This document shows, piece by piece, positions 62,722-64,000 of a stretch of DNA of 64,000 nucleotides. Origin of the DNA: an uncultured Coprococcus sp. (GTDB lineage: Bacteria > Bacillota > Clostridia > Lachnospirales > Lachnospiraceae); the NCBI GenBank assembly GCA_934277375.1, contig CAKQTZ010000002.1:62001-126000 (forward strand). Reading direction: 5' to 3'. Position 1 is the first letter of the stretch. Each line of letters begins with the position of its first letter. A model generated the notes under the pieces. That model searched no databases. It was not told where the DNA came from and saw only the letters and a list, made by a program, of their open reading frames with translations. Made by a program: the position numbers and the translations under genes.

Positions 62722-62750
62722 TTTACAATTTAGCCACGTTATAGTATATT
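62722..62750 (+). promoter_or_regulatory. Promoter of ychF
   Basis: -35 TTTACA (62722-62727), a 17-base spacer, -10 TATATT (62745-62750). TAGCCACG and CGTGGCTA (62731-62770) could also pair as a hairpin across it. Confidence 0.6.
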
Positions 62751-62805
62751 AGAATTTGTATGCGTGGCTATTTTGTGGCTGCGCTATATAAGAAGAAATA
62801 ATACA

Positions 62806-62839
62806 GAGGGACACTCTTCGTTACAAAAGGAACGTCCCC
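62806..62839. repeat. REP hairpin in the ychF leader
   Basis: The unit GAGGGACACTC...GGAACGTCCCC lies in the transcribed leader and ends directly before the ribosome site AAGGAGGT of ychF. Confidence 0.8.
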
Positions 62840-62851
62840 AAGGAGGTATAC

Positions 62852-63949
62852 ATGAAATTAGGTATCGTAGGACTCCCAAACGTGGGAAAGAGTACACTTT
62901 TCAATTCACTTACAAAGGCAGGAGCGGAATCAGCTAACTATCCGTTCTGTACAATAGATCCAAACGTAGGTATCGTTGCAGTGCCGGACGAGAGACTGGA
63001 CAAGCTCACAGAGATGTACAACTCAGCCAAGACAACACCTGCTGTTATAGAATTTGTAGATATAGCGGGTCTTGTAAAGGGTGCGTCAAAGGGTGAAGGA
63101 CTTGGAAACCAGTTCCTTGCAAATATCAGAGAGGTTGATGCCATCGTTCACGTTGTAAGATGTTTTGAGGATACCAATGTCATCCACGTTGACGGTTCTG
63201 TAGATCCTATCAGAGATATCGAGACCATCAATCTGGAGCTGATCTTCTCAGATATAGAGGTGCTCGATAGAAGAATCGCCAAGACCATCAGAGGCGCAAG
63301 AAATGACAAGATGCTTGCCAAGGAGCTCGATTTCCAGCAGAGGATCAAGGCTCACCTTGAGGAGGGAAAGCTTGCCAAGACCATCGAGGTCACAGATGAG
63401 GACGAGCAGGCGTGGATAGAGGAGTACAATCTTCTCACATGGAAGCCTGTAATATTTGCCGCAAATGTAGGCGAGGATGACATAGCAGATGATGGCGCAT
63501 CAAATGAGAACGTGCAGAAGGTAAAGGAATACGCGAAGGACTTCGATGCAGAGGTATTTGTAGTATGTGCACAGATAGAGCAGGAGCTTGCAGAGCTTGA
63601 CGATGAGGAGAAGAAGATGTTCCTTGAGGATCTTGGAGTTAAAGAGTCTGGTCTTGACAAGCTTATCAAGGCAAGCTACTCGCTTCTCGGCCTTATCAGT
63701 TATCTGACAGCCGGAGAGACAGAGTCGAGGGCATGGACCATCAAGAAGGGAACAAAGGCACCTGGAGCAGCCGGCAAGATCCACTCAGACTTTGAGAGAG
63801 GATTTATAAAGGCGGAGGTTGTAAGCTACAAGGATCTCATGGATTGCGGAAGCATGCTTGCAGCTAAGGAGAAAGGCCTTGTAAGACAGGAAGGCAAGGA
63901 ATATGTGGTTGAGGATGGAGATGTTATACTCTTCAAGTTTAATGTATAA
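62852..63949 (+). CDS. ychF: Obg-like ATPase YchF (Ola1)
   Basis: The 365-residue protein has the P-loop GLPNVGKSTLFNSLT, switch motif FVDIAGLVKGASKGEGLGNQFL, an NxxE in place of NKxD that explains its ATP preference, a coiled-coil insert and a C-terminal TGS domain (ending VEDGDVILFKFNV). YchF associates with ribosomes and modulates the oxidative stress response. The gene is complete. The ATG follows AAGGAGGT, and its leader contains a REP hairpin. The last 51 bases of the window hold no feature. Confidence 0.96.
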   Translation: MKLGIVGLPNVGKSTLFNSLTKAGAESANYPFCTIDPNVGIVAVPDERLDKLTEMYNSAKTTPAVIEFVDIAGLVKGASKGEGLGNQFLANIREVDAIVHVVRCFEDTNVIHVDGSVDPIRDIETINLELIFSDIEVLDRRIAKTIRGARNDKMLAKELDFQQRIKAHLEEGKLAKTIEVTDEDEQAWIEEYNLLTWKPVIFAANVGEDDIADDGASNENVQKVKEYAKDFDAEVFVVCAQIEQELAELDDEEKKMFLEDLGVKESGLDKLIKASYSLLGLISYLTAGETESRAWTIKKGTKAPGAAGKIHSDFERGFIKAEVVSYKDLMDCGSMLAAKEKGLVRQEGKEYVVEDGDVILFKFNV

Positions 63950-64000
63950 AATAATCTTTGTGATGACACAGATGTAGTGCGGATAAGATCAGATTGCATC

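Noticed and set aside
1..64000. tRNA or rRNA genes
   Set aside because: No cloverleaf with the usual T-loop sequence and no rRNA stretch was noticed in the gaps; a covariance scan was not possible here.

Overview
The window looks like chromosome of an anaerobic Firmicute of the family Lachnospiraceae, probably Coprococcus or a close relative. The reasons are the purine-rich Shine-Dalgarno sites, the AT-leaning base composition, a ferredoxin-dependent pyruvate oxidoreductase, GerMN and SpoVB-type proteins, a Lachnospiraceae-style HipA-like gene pair, and protein families typical of that group (DUF4179, DUF4250, DUF2812). Species is not proven. No rRNA, tRNA, CRISPR array or prophage was seen. 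All identifications are by reading the translations and motifs; no search was run.

Layout. 1-2.2 kb: two ABC-2 type permease genes, the first cut by the window edge. 2.2-4.0 kb: a split HipA-like kinase module behind a promoter with two large palindromes. 4.0-6.9 kb: a lipoprotein alpha-amylase and an NAD-dependent epimerase. 7.0-7.8 kb: an AT-rich lone gene that looks like a phage or toxin-type nuclease domain. 7.9-12.9 kb: arginine biosynthesis (argG divergent from argCJB). 13.1-19.3 kb: comEA, an OmpR-type two-component system, a GerMN lipoprotein and comEC with an apparent ATT start. 19.3-23.5 kb: YitT, pdxST, holA and an XRE regulator. 23.7-29.7 kb: two paralogous secreted repeat proteins, a secreted beta-propeller-like protein and a decayed Rpn-type nuclease. 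29.9-37.4 kb: rpsT, a DUF1461-like membrane protein, then glgB, a cold-shock gene, fructokinase and amylosucrase. 37.6-39.5 kb: a sigma factor with a DUF4179 membrane partner. 39.5-42.9 kb: an inverted-repeat element and the porCDAB operon. 43.2-45.2 kb: an Agr-type two-component system. 45.4-49.9 kb: a candidate small RNA, aconitase, an acetyltransferase and a split zinc-ribbon gene. 50-55.5 kb: an NfeD-SPFH pair, an AI-2E family transporter, DUF4250 and a SpoVB-like flippase. 55.5-58.9 kb: a REP-associated tyrosine transposase with its repeats, which also bracket a split chromate transporter. 59-62.7 kb: MarR-MATE and PadR-DUF2812 pairs. 62.8-64 kb: ychF.

How the genes fit together. Amylosucrase would build alpha-glucan from sucrose and release fructose, fructokinase would phosphorylate that fructose, and GlgB would branch the glucan, so 31-37 kb reads as a sucrose-to-storage-glucan module, with a secreted amylase elsewhere in the window. 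The comEA-comEC-holA-rpsT order common in Firmicutes is still visible but stretched by insertions.

The most unusual items are the three-function HipA-like module split over two genes, the REP/transposase family that supplies the stop codon of a neighbouring gene, an 11-residue-repeat helical tail on the branching enzyme, a nested inverted repeat beside porB, and structured leaders of no class I recognise.
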